Below, piece after piece: positions 1 to 7,991 of a stretch of 64,000 bases of DNA. The notes under the pieces were generated by a model that worked only from the letters and a program-made list of their open reading frames with translations, did no database searches and had not been told where the DNA came from. The stretch is from Silvimonas terrae. Its GTDB lineage: Bacteria; Pseudomonadota; Gammaproteobacteria; Burkholderiales; Chitinibacteraceae. The stretch lies in the NCBI RefSeq assembly GCF_014202765.1, contig NZ_JACHHN010000002.1:372001-436000 (forward strand), read 5' to 3'. The translations under genes and the position numbers were made by a program. How positions within the stretch are numbered: position 1 is the stretch's first letter; each line of letters begins with the position of its first letter.

Positions 1-147
1 GAACCTCTTGTCATCGTCGGCAGCCCGGCACTGGCACAGCGCTATCAACAAGCGCTGGCCGCCACCGGCTTGTCGTCCACGCTGGTCGATGGCGATACCG
101 CATTTCAAACCGGAATCAGGAGCATTGTGCATGACCTGGCCTACTAA
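1..147 (+). CDS. dgoK: 2-dehydro-3-deoxygalactonokinase, C-terminal end (partial)
   Basis: The window opens inside a gene. The first frame reads 48 codons to a TAA and ends with a stretch (LVDGDTAFQTGIRSI) that resembles the C-terminus of 2-dehydro-3-deoxygalactonokinase. That enzyme phosphorylates 2-keto-3-deoxygalactonate at C6 in D-galactonate breakdown. Its 3' end overlaps the dgoA start by 17 bases, so the two are probably translationally coupled. The order kinase, aldolase, dehydratase matches known dgo operons. Only the tail is visible, so the identification rests on that tail and the context. Confidence 0.75.
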   Translation, partial: EPLVIVGSPALAQRYQQALAATGLSSTLVDGDTAFQTGIRSIVHDLAY

Positions 148-748
148 ATTGCCCCTCGTCGCCATTTTGCGTGGCATTACACCGCCGGAAACCGAGGCCC
201 ATGTTGAAGCGCTGCTTGATGCCGGCTTTGACGCCATTGAAATCCCGCTCAACTCGCCGGTCTGGGAAATCAGCATTGGCCAGACCGTACGCCAGTTTGG
301 TACCAGAGCGCTGATCGGTGCCGGTACCGCGTTATACGCCGATCAGGTGGCGCGCCTGCACGGATTGGGTGCCCGGCTTGTCGTTACCCCCAACACCAAT
401 CCCCAGATCATCCATAGCGCCGTGCAGCACGGCATGTTTGTCTGCGCCGGTTGTGCCACGGCGACAGAAGCCTTTGCCGCGATCGAAGCTGGCGCACAGG
501 TGCTGAAAATCTTCCCGTCGGTCTCGTTTGGGCCGCAATACATCAAAGCCCTCAAAGCGGTTTTGCCACCGCATGTGCCCGTGCTGGCGGTGGGTGGCAT
601 TCATCCTGGCAATCTGGCGGACTATTTGCGGGTGGGCTGCACCGGGGCAGGGCTGGGTGGCGATTTGTACCGGGCAGGACAAAGCGCTGAACGCACGCTG
701 GAACTCGCCCGACAATTTGTGGATGCCTACAGGAGTGCCACAGCATGA
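131..748 (+). CDS. dgoA: 2-dehydro-3-deoxy-6-phosphogalactonate aldolase
   Basis: A class I KDPG/KDPGal aldolase of 205 aa, the usual length for DgoA. It splits 2-dehydro-3-deoxy-6-phospho-D-galactonate into pyruvate and D-glyceraldehyde 3-phosphate in the cytosol. The Schiff-base lysine is in LKIFP near residue 126, and the conserved glutamate is in IEIPLNSP near residue 37. The sequence follows E. coli DgoA closely as I remember it (AILRGITP at the start, [10 protein letters not shown] near the C-terminus). The ATG at 131 was chosen because AGGAG at 118-122 sits 8 bases upstream; an upstream in-frame ATG at 8 only extends into dgoK. The gene ends in an ATGA overlap with dgoD, so kinase, aldolase and dehydratase are coupled. 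Confidence 0.95.
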   Translation: MTWPTKLPLVAILRGITPPETEAHVEALLDAGFDAIEIPLNSPVWEISIGQTVRQFGTRALIGAGTALYADQVARLHGLGARLVVTPNTNPQIIHSAVQHGMFVCAGCATATEAFAAIEAGAQVLKIFPSVSFGPQYIKALKAVLPPHVPVLAVGGIHPGNLADYLRVGCTGAGLGGDLYRAGQSAERTLELARQFVDAYRSATA

Positions 749-1893
749 AGATCACCCGCATCACCACCTACCGCCTGCCGCCGCGCTGGTTGTTCCTCAA
801 GATAGAGACCGACGAGGGTATTGCCGGCTGGGGCGAGCCGGTGATTGAGGGCCGGGCCCGCACCGTAGAAGCGGCCGTCCATGAACTGGCCGAATATGTG
901 ATCGGACAAAATCCGGAGCGGATTAACGACCTGTGGCAGACCTTGTATCGCGGCGGGTTTTATCGCGGCGGCCCCATTTTGATGAGTGCCATTTCCGGTA
1001 TTGATCAAGCTTTGTGGGATATCAAAGGCAAGGCGCTGGGTGTGCCGGTGTATCAATTGCTGGGTGGTCTGGTTCGCGACAAGATCAAGGCGTATAGCTG
1101 GGTGGGTGGGGATCGGCCGGCAGACGTGATTGCCGGCATCAAGACCTTGCGTGAAATCGGTTTTGATACCTTCAAGCTCAACGGCTGTGAAGAACTGGGC
1201 ATCATTGAGAACAGCCGCCAGATCGACGCCGCCGTTGCCACCGTGGCGCACATCCGGGAAGCCTTTGGTAACGGAATCGAGTTCGGGCTGGATTTCCATG
1301 GCCGTGTCAGCGCGCCGATGGCCCGGGTGTTGATCAAGGAACTGGAACCCCACCGGCCCTTGTTTATTGAAGAACCGGTTCTGGCAGAACAAGCCGAGTA
1401 TTACGCTCGCCTCGCCGCACAAACGCATCTGCCTATTGCCGCCGGCGAGCGCATGTTCTCCCGCTTTGAGTTCAAGCGGGTGCTTGCCGAAGGTGGTTTG
1501 GCCATTGTGCAGCCGGATTTGTCGCACGCGGGCGGCATTACCGAATGCTACAAGATTGCGGCCATGGCTGAAGCGTATGACGTGGCGATTGCGCCGCATT
1601 GTCCGCTTGGCCCCATTGCGCTGGCTTCCTGTCTGCAACTGGATTTCGTCGCCCGCAATGCCGTGTTGCAGGAGCAGAGTATGGGCATTCATTACAACAA
1701 AGGCGCGGAACTGCTGGATTACATTCTTAATCCGGAAGATTTCAAAATGGAGGGCGGTTATTTCAAGCCACCAGTCAAACCAGGTCTTGGCGTTGAAATC
1801 AATGAAGCTCTGGTGATTGAGCGCAGCAAAAACGCGCCAGACTGGCGCAATCCCCTGTGGCGTTATCCGGATGGCGCAGTTGCCGAGTGGTGA
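745..1893 (+). CDS. dgoD: D-galactonate dehydratase
   Basis: An enolase-superfamily (mandelate racemase type) dehydratase of 382 aa, the same length as E. coli DgoD. It removes water from D-galactonate to give 2-dehydro-3-deoxygalactonate, the first step of the pathway. The Mg2+ ligands D183, E209 and E235 are present (DFHGR, IEEP, AGERM), as are the catalytic histidines H185 and H285 (APHCPLGP), in family numbering. The ATG overlaps the dgoA stop by four bases (ATGA). A transporter gene starts 133 bases downstream. The acid-sugar dehydratase group is diverse, but the numbering match makes galactonate the likely substrate. Confidence 0.94.
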   Translation: MKITRITTYRLPPRWLFLKIETDEGIAGWGEPVIEGRARTVEAAVHELAEYVIGQNPERINDLWQTLYRGGFYRGGPILMSAISGIDQALWDIKGKALGVPVYQLLGGLVRDKIKAYSWVGGDRPADVIAGIKTLREIGFDTFKLNGCEELGIIENSRQIDAAVATVAHIREAFGNGIEFGLDFHGRVSAPMARVLIKELEPHRPLFIEEPVLAEQAEYYARLAAQTHLPIAAGERMFSRFEFKRVLAEGGLAIVQPDLSHAGGITECYKIAAMAEAYDVAIAPHCPLGPIALASCLQLDFVARNAVLQEQSMGIHYNKGAELLDYILNPEDFKMEGGYFKPPVKPGLGVEINEALVIERSKNAPDWRNPLWRYPDGAVAEW

Positions 1894-1917
1894 AGAACCC
1901 CCGTAGCCGTCTGATCC

Positions 1918-1961
1918 AGCTTTAAGCAGCTTTAAACGGCATTAAAAATCGCATTAAAAAA
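1918..1961. promoter_or_regulatory. Phased A/T tracts upstream of the MFS transporter
   Basis: Four A/T runs (TTTAA at 1921 and 1931, ATTAAAAA at 1940 and 1952) recur at about 10-12 base steps in two pairs of near repeats (AGCTTTAA twice, GCATTAAAAA twice). Helically phased A/T tracts usually bend DNA. They lie between dgoD and the transporter, so they may be an upstream promoter element or a regulator-binding zone. No clear -35/-10 pair was recognised. Confidence 0.35.
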
Positions 1962-2026
1962 TGAAGGCGTGCGTCCCCGCCAGGGGAAGTTGCGACCACG
2001 TAAAACGTAACTCGGGAATGTCGATA

Positions 2027-3319
2027 ATGCAAAATATACAAAACACGCAAAAACCAACACGGCGGCGCTATCTAACGTTGCTGATGATCTTTGTGACGGT
2101 GGTGATCTGCTATGTGGATCGGGCCAATCTGGCCGTGGCCTCTGCGCACATCCAGCAAGAATTCGGAATTTCCCGCGCGCAAATGGGCTATATCTTTTCT
2201 GCCTTTGCCTGGACCTACACGCTGTTTCAAATTCCAGGTGGCTGGTTTCTGGATCGGGTTGGCTCAAAGCTGACTTATTTTATTGCCGTATTGGGCTGGT
2301 CTATTGCCACTTTGCTGCAAGGGTTTGCGGGTGGTCTGGCATCGCTGATTGGTTTGCGTGCGGTCACCGGCCTGTTTGAGGCGCCGGCATTCCCCACCAA
2401 CAACCGTATGGTGACCAGCTGGTTTCCGGAACAAGAACGGGCTGGCGCAGTCGGGTTTTATACGTCCGGCCAATTTGTCGGATTGGCGTTCCTGACCCCG
2501 CTATTGATCTGGATTCAGGAAAAACTCAGCTGGCATTGGGTATTTATTGTGACTGGGGCCATTGGTATTGTCTGGGCGCTAGTGTGGCACGCCGCCTATC
2601 AAGCCCCGCGGCAAAGCCGAGGCATTAACCAGGCAGAACTGGACTACATTGCCGCAGGCGGCGGCATGATTGATGGTGATGCCACCGGCAGCAAAGCGGC
2701 CCGGGTTGCGGTGACCGCAGCCGACTGGAAGCTGGTTTTCAACCGCAAACTGATTGGTGTTTATCTGGGGCAGTTTGCCATTGCCTCAACACTCTGGTTT
2801 TTTCTGACGTGGTTTCCCAACTACCTGACCCAGGAAAAACATATTAGCGCGCTCACGGCCGGGTTTATGACCACGGTGCCGTTCCTGGCCGCTTTTGTCG
2901 GTGTGCTGTTGTCTGGCTTTGTGGCCGATACCATGGTGCGTAAAGGCAAGTCGATCGGCTTTGCCCGCAAGACCCCTATCATTTGTGGCCTGTTATTGTC
3001 CTGCTGCGTGGTTGGGGCCAATTTCACCAATGATCCGCTCTGGATCATGGTGCTGATGGCGATTGCCTTCTTTGGTAATGGCTTTGCCTCAATTACATGG
3101 TCCCTGGTTTCTTCACTTGCCCCGGTACGTCTGATTGGTTTGACCGGTGGCGTATTCAATTTTGCCGGAGGGCTGGGTGGTATTACGGTGCCGCTGGTAA
3201 TTGGCTATATCGCCCAGGATTACGGGTTTGCACCTGCATTGATTTATATCTCTGTCGTGGCCCTGATTGGTGCGCTGTCTTATATCTTCCTCGTCGGTGA
3301 TGTGAAACGCGTGGGTTGA
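2027..3319 (+). CDS. dgoT: MFS anion:cation symporter family transporter, probable D-galactonate permease
   Basis: An inner-membrane permease of 430 aa, about the size of E. coli DgoT, with around 12 hydrophobic segments. The N-terminal region contains [12 protein letters not shown] and then the loop [11 protein letters not shown], both typical of the ACS family (DgoT, ExuT, GarP). It most likely brings D-galactonate or a related hexonate in with protons. The start at 2027 was chosen because GGGA at 2014-2017 is 9 bases upstream; ATG 2018 abuts that motif. It follows dgoD by 133 bases and precedes a KdgM-type porin. The family is clear; the exact substrate, galactonate or hexuronate, is inferred from neighbours. 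Confidence 0.85.
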   Translation: MQNIQNTQKPTRRRYLTLLMIFVTVVICYVDRANLAVASAHIQQEFGISRAQMGYIFSAFAWTYTLFQIPGGWFLDRVGSKLTYFIAVLGWSIATLLQGFAGGLASLIGLRAVTGLFEAPAFPTNNRMVTSWFPEQERAGAVGFYTSGQFVGLAFLTPLLIWIQEKLSWHWVFIVTGAIGIVWALVWHAAYQAPRQSRGINQAELDYIAAGGGMIDGDATGSKAARVAVTAADWKLVFNRKLIGVYLGQFAIASTLWFFLTWFPNYLTQEKHISALTAGFMTTVPFLAAFVGVLLSGFVADTMVRKGKSIGFARKTPIICGLLLSCCVVGANFTNDPLWIMVLMAIAFFGNGFASITWSLVSSLAPVRLIGLTGGVFNFAGGLGGITVPLVIGYIAQDYGFAPALIYISVVALIGALSYIFLVGDVKRVG

Positions 3320-3423
3320 TGGCGTATCAGCCAATAACAATAAGCTTGAATGACGCAAATACATTGGGGACACAGCACGGCTTGTTTGATCAAGAAAAAT
3401 CAACCGTGTTTAAGGAGAAGTTA

Positions 3424-4149
3424 ATGGGCCAGTTTACCCGCAATACCATTCTGGTTGCGTTTGTGGCGATGTCAGTCTCTACCGCTTATGCGTTTGACCT
3501 GGATATCCGGGGCGAGTACCGCACTGGCAGCGAACAATATCGTTCTCGCGCCAAAATTGCCAATCAATGGAGCAATAATGTCGGGGCTTCGCTGGAGGCC
3601 GGCGTTTTTAACGGGCAGGGGAGCTTGAATAAATTCAAATCGGACTTCAATGAAGTTGAAGGCTGGTATTTATACAAGCCCAATACGGCGGTCGCATTCA
3701 TTCCCGGCGCAGACTGGACATGGAATACCAGCGGCTCCACGATAAAGCCATTTCTTCGGGTGAATTGGGCTTTTGCCCCCACCTGGCGGGCGGATGTGCG
3801 CGCCCGTTATGACCACAATAATTACGACTCGGTAACAAAGTGGCATATGCCTGAGGGCCAGTCATATAGCAGTAGCAATGATCAGTGGCAGTTTGATTTC
3901 TGGTTGACCAAGTGGATCGGTGATAAAACCGCTATTGAATATAATTATGCCTGGAACAAGAAAGACGATAGCCAGTTTGTCTACAACAACGGGCATACCA
4001 CTCAATACCTGCATAACCTGAAGACCAGCTACAAATATATGCCGACGGTGGTGCCGTATTTTGAAGTGGGCTACCTGGGTCATACGGCTGATCTGAATAA
4101 TGATCAGGACGAGTGGCGTTTGCGTATTGGTACGGTGTTCACTTTCTGA
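3424..4149 (+). CDS. KdgM-family outer-membrane porin
   Basis: A 241-aa outer-membrane beta-barrel protein. It has a clear Sec signal peptide with predicted cleavage after AYA near residue 23, alternating hydrophobic and polar strands, and a C-terminal strand ending in phenylalanine (RLRIGTVFTF), as outer-membrane proteins do. The tyrosine- and tryptophan-rich strands resemble the oligogalacturonate-specific porin family KdgM/NanC, whose members are about this size. AGGAG at 3413-3417 is 6 bases before the ATG. It probably passes acidic oligosaccharides or hexonates to the periplasm for the adjacent permease. It is followed by a terminator shared with the convergent sugar isomerase gene. Confidence 0.8.
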   Translation: MGQFTRNTILVAFVAMSVSTAYAFDLDIRGEYRTGSEQYRSRAKIANQWSNNVGASLEAGVFNGQGSLNKFKSDFNEVEGWYLYKPNTAVAFIPGADWTWNTSGSTIKPFLRVNWAFAPTWRADVRARYDHNNYDSVTKWHMPEGQSYSSSNDQWQFDFWLTKWIGDKTAIEYNYAWNKKDDSQFVYNNGHTTQYLHNLKTSYKYMPTVVPYFEVGYLGHTADLNNDQDEWRLRIGTVFTF

Positions 4150-4170
4150 GCGGGCATGCGGACAATAAAA

Positions 4171-4192
4171 AACCGGGGCGAGTGCCCCGGTT
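4171..4192. terminator. Bidirectional intrinsic terminator between the porin and isomerase genes
   Basis: Arms AACCGGGGC and GCCCCGGTT (9 bp) enclose a GAGT loop. An A-run precedes and a T-rich run follows, so it can stop transcription from both convergent genes. Confidence 0.9.
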
Positions 4193-4212
4193 TTCTTTTG
4201 CGACCAGATTCC

Positions 4213-5400
4213 TTAGTCACGAATCACATTGAGCGCTTCATAGCAGGCACCCATGGTGTGGTAGTCCGTCTTGCCGGCGGGTGACTTTTCATCATCCACT
4301 TTGCCGTTTTCCGGCGTCAAAATGCGGTACCAGGCGCCGTATTGGTGATCGACAAAGTGGGCCCAGCTATACGCCCAGATGCGCTCATACCATTCCCAGT
4401 ACTTGGGGTCGCGCGTGCGGTCGGCCAGCAGCGCCGCTGCCGCAAAAGACTCAGCCTGTACCCAGAAGTATTTGTCGCCGTCGTACAGTTTGCCTTGCAG
4501 ATCGTAACCATAGACCAGCCCACCGTGCTGGTGATCCCAGCCAGACTCCATGGCGCGGTCAAACAACTCACGCGCGCGATCCAGGTGCCATTCGGCTGGC
4601 GCGTGCCGATCCAGAATCAGCAAAAGCTTGGCCCACTCGGTCTGGTGACCGGTCTGAAAGCCCCAGGGGCGGAAGATGTTGGTGCGATCGCCCTTGTTGT
4701 ATTCCAGGTCCGGCGTCCAGTCGGTGCGAAAATGCTCCCACACTTGGCCACCGGTACGGCCCGCCTGAACAATGGTGAAGTTCTTGGCCAGCGTTTTAGC
4801 CCGCTCCAGATAACGCGCCTCGCCAGTCGCCTCAAACGCCGCCAGCATGGCTTCGCAGGCGTGCATATTGTCGTTCTGGCCGCGATAATCATCGACCTTC
4901 CAGTCGGCGCTGGCTTCGCTGGCGTACATGCCGTGCTCCGGCAACCAGAAGTGTTGCTCCATCAGCTCATAGGTTTCGCCCAGCCATTGCGCCGCATTGG
5001 CAATGCCACATCGCACACCGCAGGCATACGCCAGCATGACAAAGGCCAGGCCGTAGCACATATTGGTGGCCTCAAGGACCTGGCCGTCCTTCAATACCCA
5101 CGCATAGCCACCGGTTTGCGGGTTGCGGTGGACGTTGCGGACAAAGTCGATGCCATGCTGTACGCGTTCTTTGTATTGTGGTTGCTGAAACTGCAACCAG
5201 GCCATGGCGTTGTTGAAAACAAACCGGGTAGAGGAGACCAGATGGCGGGTGGATTTGTCGTAAATCGTGCCGTCGTCTTTGTAATAATGATAAAACCCGC
5301 CGCTGGCATCGACCGAACGCGGGTCGTAGAACGACAAAGTGTGCTGGATATGGCCCAGCAAAAACTGGCGGCTGCGAAAATCGGGCTGTGCGGTACTCAT
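4213..5400 (-). CDS. AGE-family sugar isomerase/epimerase (D-mannose isomerase / YihS-like)
   Basis: A 395-aa cytosolic enzyme of the N-acylglucosamine 2-epimerase (AGE) fold, an (alpha/alpha)6 barrel. Three histidines fall where the catalytic histidines of YihS and mannose isomerases lie: H180 (QNDNMH), H252 (GHQTEW) and H381 (KTDYH). Such enzymes interconvert mannose, fructose or sulfoquinovose with their keto forms. The start at 5400 has GGAG about 6 bases upstream; a longer frame reaches 5508 without support. It is convergent with the porin gene and shares its terminator. No sulfoquinovose pathway genes are adjacent, so an aldose-ketose isomerase acting on a free hexose is the best guess. 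Substrate is unresolved. Confidence 0.85.
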   Translation of the reverse strand: MSTAQPDFRSRQFLLGHIQHTLSFYDPRSVDASGGFYHYYKDDGTIYDKSTRHLVSSTRFVFNNAMAWLQFQQPQYKERVQHGIDFVRNVHRNPQTGGYAWVLKDGQVLEATNMCYGLAFVMLAYACGVRCGIANAAQWLGETYELMEQHFWLPEHGMYASEASADWKVDDYRGQNDNMHACEAMLAAFEATGEARYLERAKTLAKNFTIVQAGRTGGQVWEHFRTDWTPDLEYNKGDRTNIFRPWGFQTGHQTEWAKLLLILDRHAPAEWHLDRARELFDRAMESGWDHQHGGLVYGYDLQGKLYDGDKYFWVQAESFAAAALLADRTRDPKYWEWYERIWAYSWAHFVDHQYGAWYRILTPENGKVDDEKSPAGKTDYHTMGACYEALNVIRD

Positions 5401-5666
5401 GTGGTCTCCGTAAGGAAAGGGCAAATACGGACGGCGGAGGAAAGCGGGCGTCCATCGTAAGCCCCATGCGGCCTGGCTGACCTGCCCACTATACTTGCGT
5501 CCTTGCAATCAACTCCTGCGGATTTTACAGATGCGTTGCGGGGAGGTCTGTACGGTATCCCCCCACGCTTGCCTCGTGTCAGCAAGAGAGTTAGATTTTG
5601 ATCATGTAGACAATCCGCGTGGCGTGTTGCCACCGGCAAAACCGTAATCAGGCAGGGAGCAACAAT

Positions 5667-6083
5667 ATGCGAAATCTGTTGGCATTGGCCGTGTTGTGCG
5701 GATGCGCTGCACTGGCGCAGGCCCAGATCTATAAGTGGAAGGATGCGAACGGGAATACCCAGTATTCGGATACTCCACCACCACCGACCGCCAAGGCGCA
5801 GGTGGTAAATGTGAAAGCGGTGCCGGTGACGACAGTTGCCGCTCCCAAAGGTGCCAGCGCTCCTGCCGCTGCCGCGAATAACGTGGCTTCCGGCCCAGCC
5901 AAGGTTTCTACGCTGGACCCCACGGCCTGCGCTAATGCGCATAAGCGGCTCGATTTCCTGCAAAACACCACTCGCATTCGTGCCATTAATGAGAAGGGTG
6001 AGGTGGAAATGATGGATGCCGACACGAAGCAAGCCGATATTAATACGACGCAAGCGAACATCAAGAAATACTGTGAAGAGTAA
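5667..6083 (+). CDS. DUF4124 domain periplasmic/secreted protein
   Basis: A 138-aa protein with a Sec signal peptide (cleavage predicted after AQA near residue 19), immediately followed by the DUF4124 signature IYKWKDANGNTQYSDTPPP. The middle is a low-complexity alanine- and proline-rich linker (residues ~45-85). A short charged C-terminal part carries two cysteines, near residues 91 and 136, that could form a disulfide. AGGGAG at 5654-5659 is 7 bases before the ATG. DUF4124 proteins are common in Beta- and Gammaproteobacteria and have no firmly known role. It converges on the OmpA-like gene across a long palindromic terminator. Confidence 0.85.
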   Translation: MRNLLALAVLCGCAALAQAQIYKWKDANGNTQYSDTPPPPTAKAQVVNVKAVPVTTVAAPKGASAPAAAANNVASGPAKVSTLDPTACANAHKRLDFLQNTTRIRAINEKGEVEMMDADTKQADINTTQANIKKYCEE

Positions 6084-6105
6084 TTAGGTTGATGCCGGGG
6101 GGGCC

Positions 6106-6151
6106 GGCAAAACAGAAACAGGCGCTTTAAAGCGCCTGTTTCTGTTTTGCC
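6106..6151. terminator. 46-base perfect palindrome, bidirectional terminator
   Basis: Bases 6106-6151 read identically on both strands: 23-base arms centred on GGCGCTTTAAAGCGCC. It lies between the convergent DUF4124 and OmpA-like genes and can form a very stable stem in either transcript. The stem is much longer than the 8-15 bp terminators elsewhere in this window. Confidence 0.8.
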
Positions 6152-6198
6152 CTACCACCCCGAAGGGTTGGCAGGACTAAACCTGAGTGGTTTAGTGG

Positions 6199-6864
6199 TT
6201 AGTTCGAGACCGCCGTAATCAGCAGTTCTACACGACGATTCAATGCGCGGCCGCTTTCGGTGGCATTGGAAGCGCGCGGTTCATTCATGCCGCGGCCTTC
6301 TACTTGCAAGCGCACCGCATTGACCTGATGGCTGGTCAGATAATCACTGACTGACTGGGCACGTCGTTGCGACAGCGCCAGATTGGCATCGGCCTTGCCG
6401 ACATTGTCGGTATAGCCAACGATGCCGACGGTGGTCTTGCCGTACTGGTTGAGCACGCGGGAGATCTTGTCCAGCGTAGGGGTAAAGCCGCTCTTGAGTA
6501 CGGCCGAGCCGGTATCAAAACCTGTGGTGGAGGTCATGGTGACCTCGATCTGGCTATCGCTCAGGCGCTGCAGGTTAATATTGCCCGCCTGGATTTCAGG
6601 TGCCAGTTGCTTTTGCAGGTCTTTGGCTTGCTTGTCCATATAGGCGCCAATGGCACCACCGGCCAGACCGCCGCCTACTGCGCCGATCAAGGCGCCGCGA
6701 CCACGGTGGTTCTTGTCGACAGCGGCGCCGATCACGGCACCACCGACCGAGCCAATCAATGCCCCGGTTTCTGTGTTGTTCATACTGCGCTTGTCACCAA
6801 GGTCGTTGGCACAAGCTGGAAGCAAAAGAGCGCTGATCAGCGCGGGAATGACGATTTTACGCAT
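6199..6864 (-). CDS. OmpA-family lipoprotein with glycine zipper (YiaD-like)
   Basis: A 221-aa lipoprotein. The signal peptide ends in the lipobox LLPAC, so Cys19 should be lipidated and the protein anchored in the outer membrane. Residues ~37-80 form a glycine-zipper region (TGALIGSVGGAVIG and a second copy). Residues ~105-218 form an OmpA C-terminal domain with the peptidoglycan-binding pattern GYTDNVGKADANLALSQRRA. It probably tethers the outer membrane to peptidoglycan, like E. coli YiaD. The start at 6864 has GGAG upstream; the frame extends to 6942 without support. Confidence 0.9.
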   Translation of the reverse strand: MRKIVIPALISALLLPACANDLGDKRSMNNTETGALIGSVGGAVIGAAVDKNHRGRGALIGAVGGGLAGGAIGAYMDKQAKDLQKQLAPEIQAGNINLQRLSDSQIEVTMTSTTGFDTGSAVLKSGFTPTLDKISRVLNQYGKTTVGIVGYTDNVGKADANLALSQRRAQSVSDYLTSHQVNAVRLQVEGRGMNEPRASNATESGRALNRRVELLITAVSN

Positions 6865-7091
6865 GCGGTTCTCCGGTACGGGCGGATGTTGTATGGAATG
6901 AGTCGGGTAGGTCAGCGAGATTATGTCCTGGTCAGCGTGCAACGCCGCTGTGCGCTAATCACATTCACCAGGGCAAAAAATCAGAATGCGGGGCTTGACT
7001 ACGAATCAGGCTGGGCGTAGTCCGGCACCAGAGGCCTGAGGCAAAACGGGAAGGGCGCCCGGCATTGCGCCGGAGGCGCTCACACGCAGGT

Positions 7092-7409
7092 TTATTCTTC
7101 GGCGTTGCCGCCGCCCTTTTTCATGACCTTGCCTTCGGCCGCGCGCTGGCGGCGCACTTCTTTGGGGTCGGCAATCAGCGGGCGATAAATTTCCACGCGA
7201 TCTTTCTCGCGCAGCACGGTGTCTGGTTTGACGGCCTTGGCAAAGATTCCCAGTTTGTTTACGGCGAGATCAATCTCCGGAAACTCCGCCAGAATGCCGG
7301 AGCGGCGCACGGCTTCTTCTGCCGTGGTGCCTTCGGGCACTTTCACGCTCAACAGCTTTTGTTTGTCACGGGTGGCGTAAACCACTTCAACAACGATGTC
7401 ATGGCTCAT
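7092..7409 (-). CDS. rnfH: RnfH family protein (UPF0125)
   Basis: A 105-aa ubiquitin-like beta-grasp protein of the RnfH/UPF0125 family. Conserved stretches are VEVVYATRDKQ near the N-terminus and DRVEIYRPLIADPKEVRR at residues ~70-88. It starts 12 bases after the ratA stop, forming the usual ratA-rnfH pair of Proteobacteria. The molecular role is not established; despite the name, a link to the Rnf electron-transport complex is not shown here. The last 15 residues are lysine- and glycine-rich and likely disordered. Confidence 0.9.
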   Translation of the reverse strand: MSHDIVVEVVYATRDKQKLLSVKVPEGTTAEEAVRRSGILAEFPEIDLAVNKLGIFAKAVKPDTVLREKDRVEIYRPLIADPKEVRRQRAAEGKVMKKGGGNAEE

Positions 7410-7421
7410 GCGGGCTGCCTT

Positions 7422-7853
7422 CTAGTCGTAAAGCTTGTCGGCGCGCGCAATAAACGCATCGACAAAGGTATTGGTGATTCTGGCAAAAACCGGGCCGATG
7501 ACGGCTTCCAGCATCCGGTTGGAGAATTCGTAATCCAGCGCAAACTCGATCTTGCAGGCGTCTTCATCCAGTGCGGTAAACGTCCATAGTCCGTGCAGGG
7601 CCTTGAACGGACCGTCAACGAACTGCATATCGATCTGCGTAAACGGGGTTTTTTCGTCACGGGTGCGAAAGAAGGTTTTGACCTTCATGAACTCAATCCG
7701 TACCGTGACATCCAGGATCGTATCGGTGTGTTCGTGCACTTCCACGCCGCCGCACCACGGCAGGAATTTCGGATAGTCTTCAACGCCGTCAACCAGGTTG
7801 AACATGCGTTCAGCGCTGTGCGGAACCAGCAAGGATTTTCGTATGCACTGCAT
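7422..7853 (-). CDS. ratA: RatA, START-domain ribosome-association toxin / ubiquinone-binding family protein
   Basis: A 143-aa SRPBCC/START (polyketide cyclase-like) protein. RatA homologues bind a hydrophobic ligand; E. coli RatA was described as blocking 70S assembly, and the relative Coq10 binds ubiquinone. Typical family segments are SAERMFNLVDGVEDYPKFLPWC at residues ~11-32 and the C-terminal helix near residues 120-140. The ATG at 7853 is the one that matches family starts, although no good ribosome-binding site precedes it. Upstream in-frame codons to 8303 overlap divergent dnaB and are rejected. smpB, often adjacent, is not here. Confidence 0.88.
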   Translation of the reverse strand: MQCIRKSLLVPHSAERMFNLVDGVEDYPKFLPWCGGVEVHEHTDTILDVTVRIEFMKVKTFFRTRDEKTPFTQIDMQFVDGPFKALHGLWTFTALDEDACKIEFALDYEFSNRMLEAVIGPVFARITNTFVDAFIARADKLYD

Positions 7854-7991
7854 GTCTATTGCGGCGTAAACTATCGGGCTTCTTGCGGGAAACAGTTCCC
7901 GCGACGCGACCACCCGTTTTGTTTGCACCGGTTGTGTGTAGTTGGAAACCGAAGCAGCAAACTGCAAACCAGAAGAACGGCGATTTACAAA

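Noticed and set aside
727-1692. Minus-strand frame of 321 codons opposite dgoD
   Set aside because: Antisense shadow of a gene whose catalytic residues all match galactonate dehydratase.
7040-7091. Terminator after rnfH
   Set aside because: GC-rich inverted segments exist, but pairing is poor and no T run follows on the minus strand.
7593-7991. Long N-terminal extension of DnaB
   Set aside because: The extension overlaps ratA and shows no DnaB features; the protein from 7992 has normal length.
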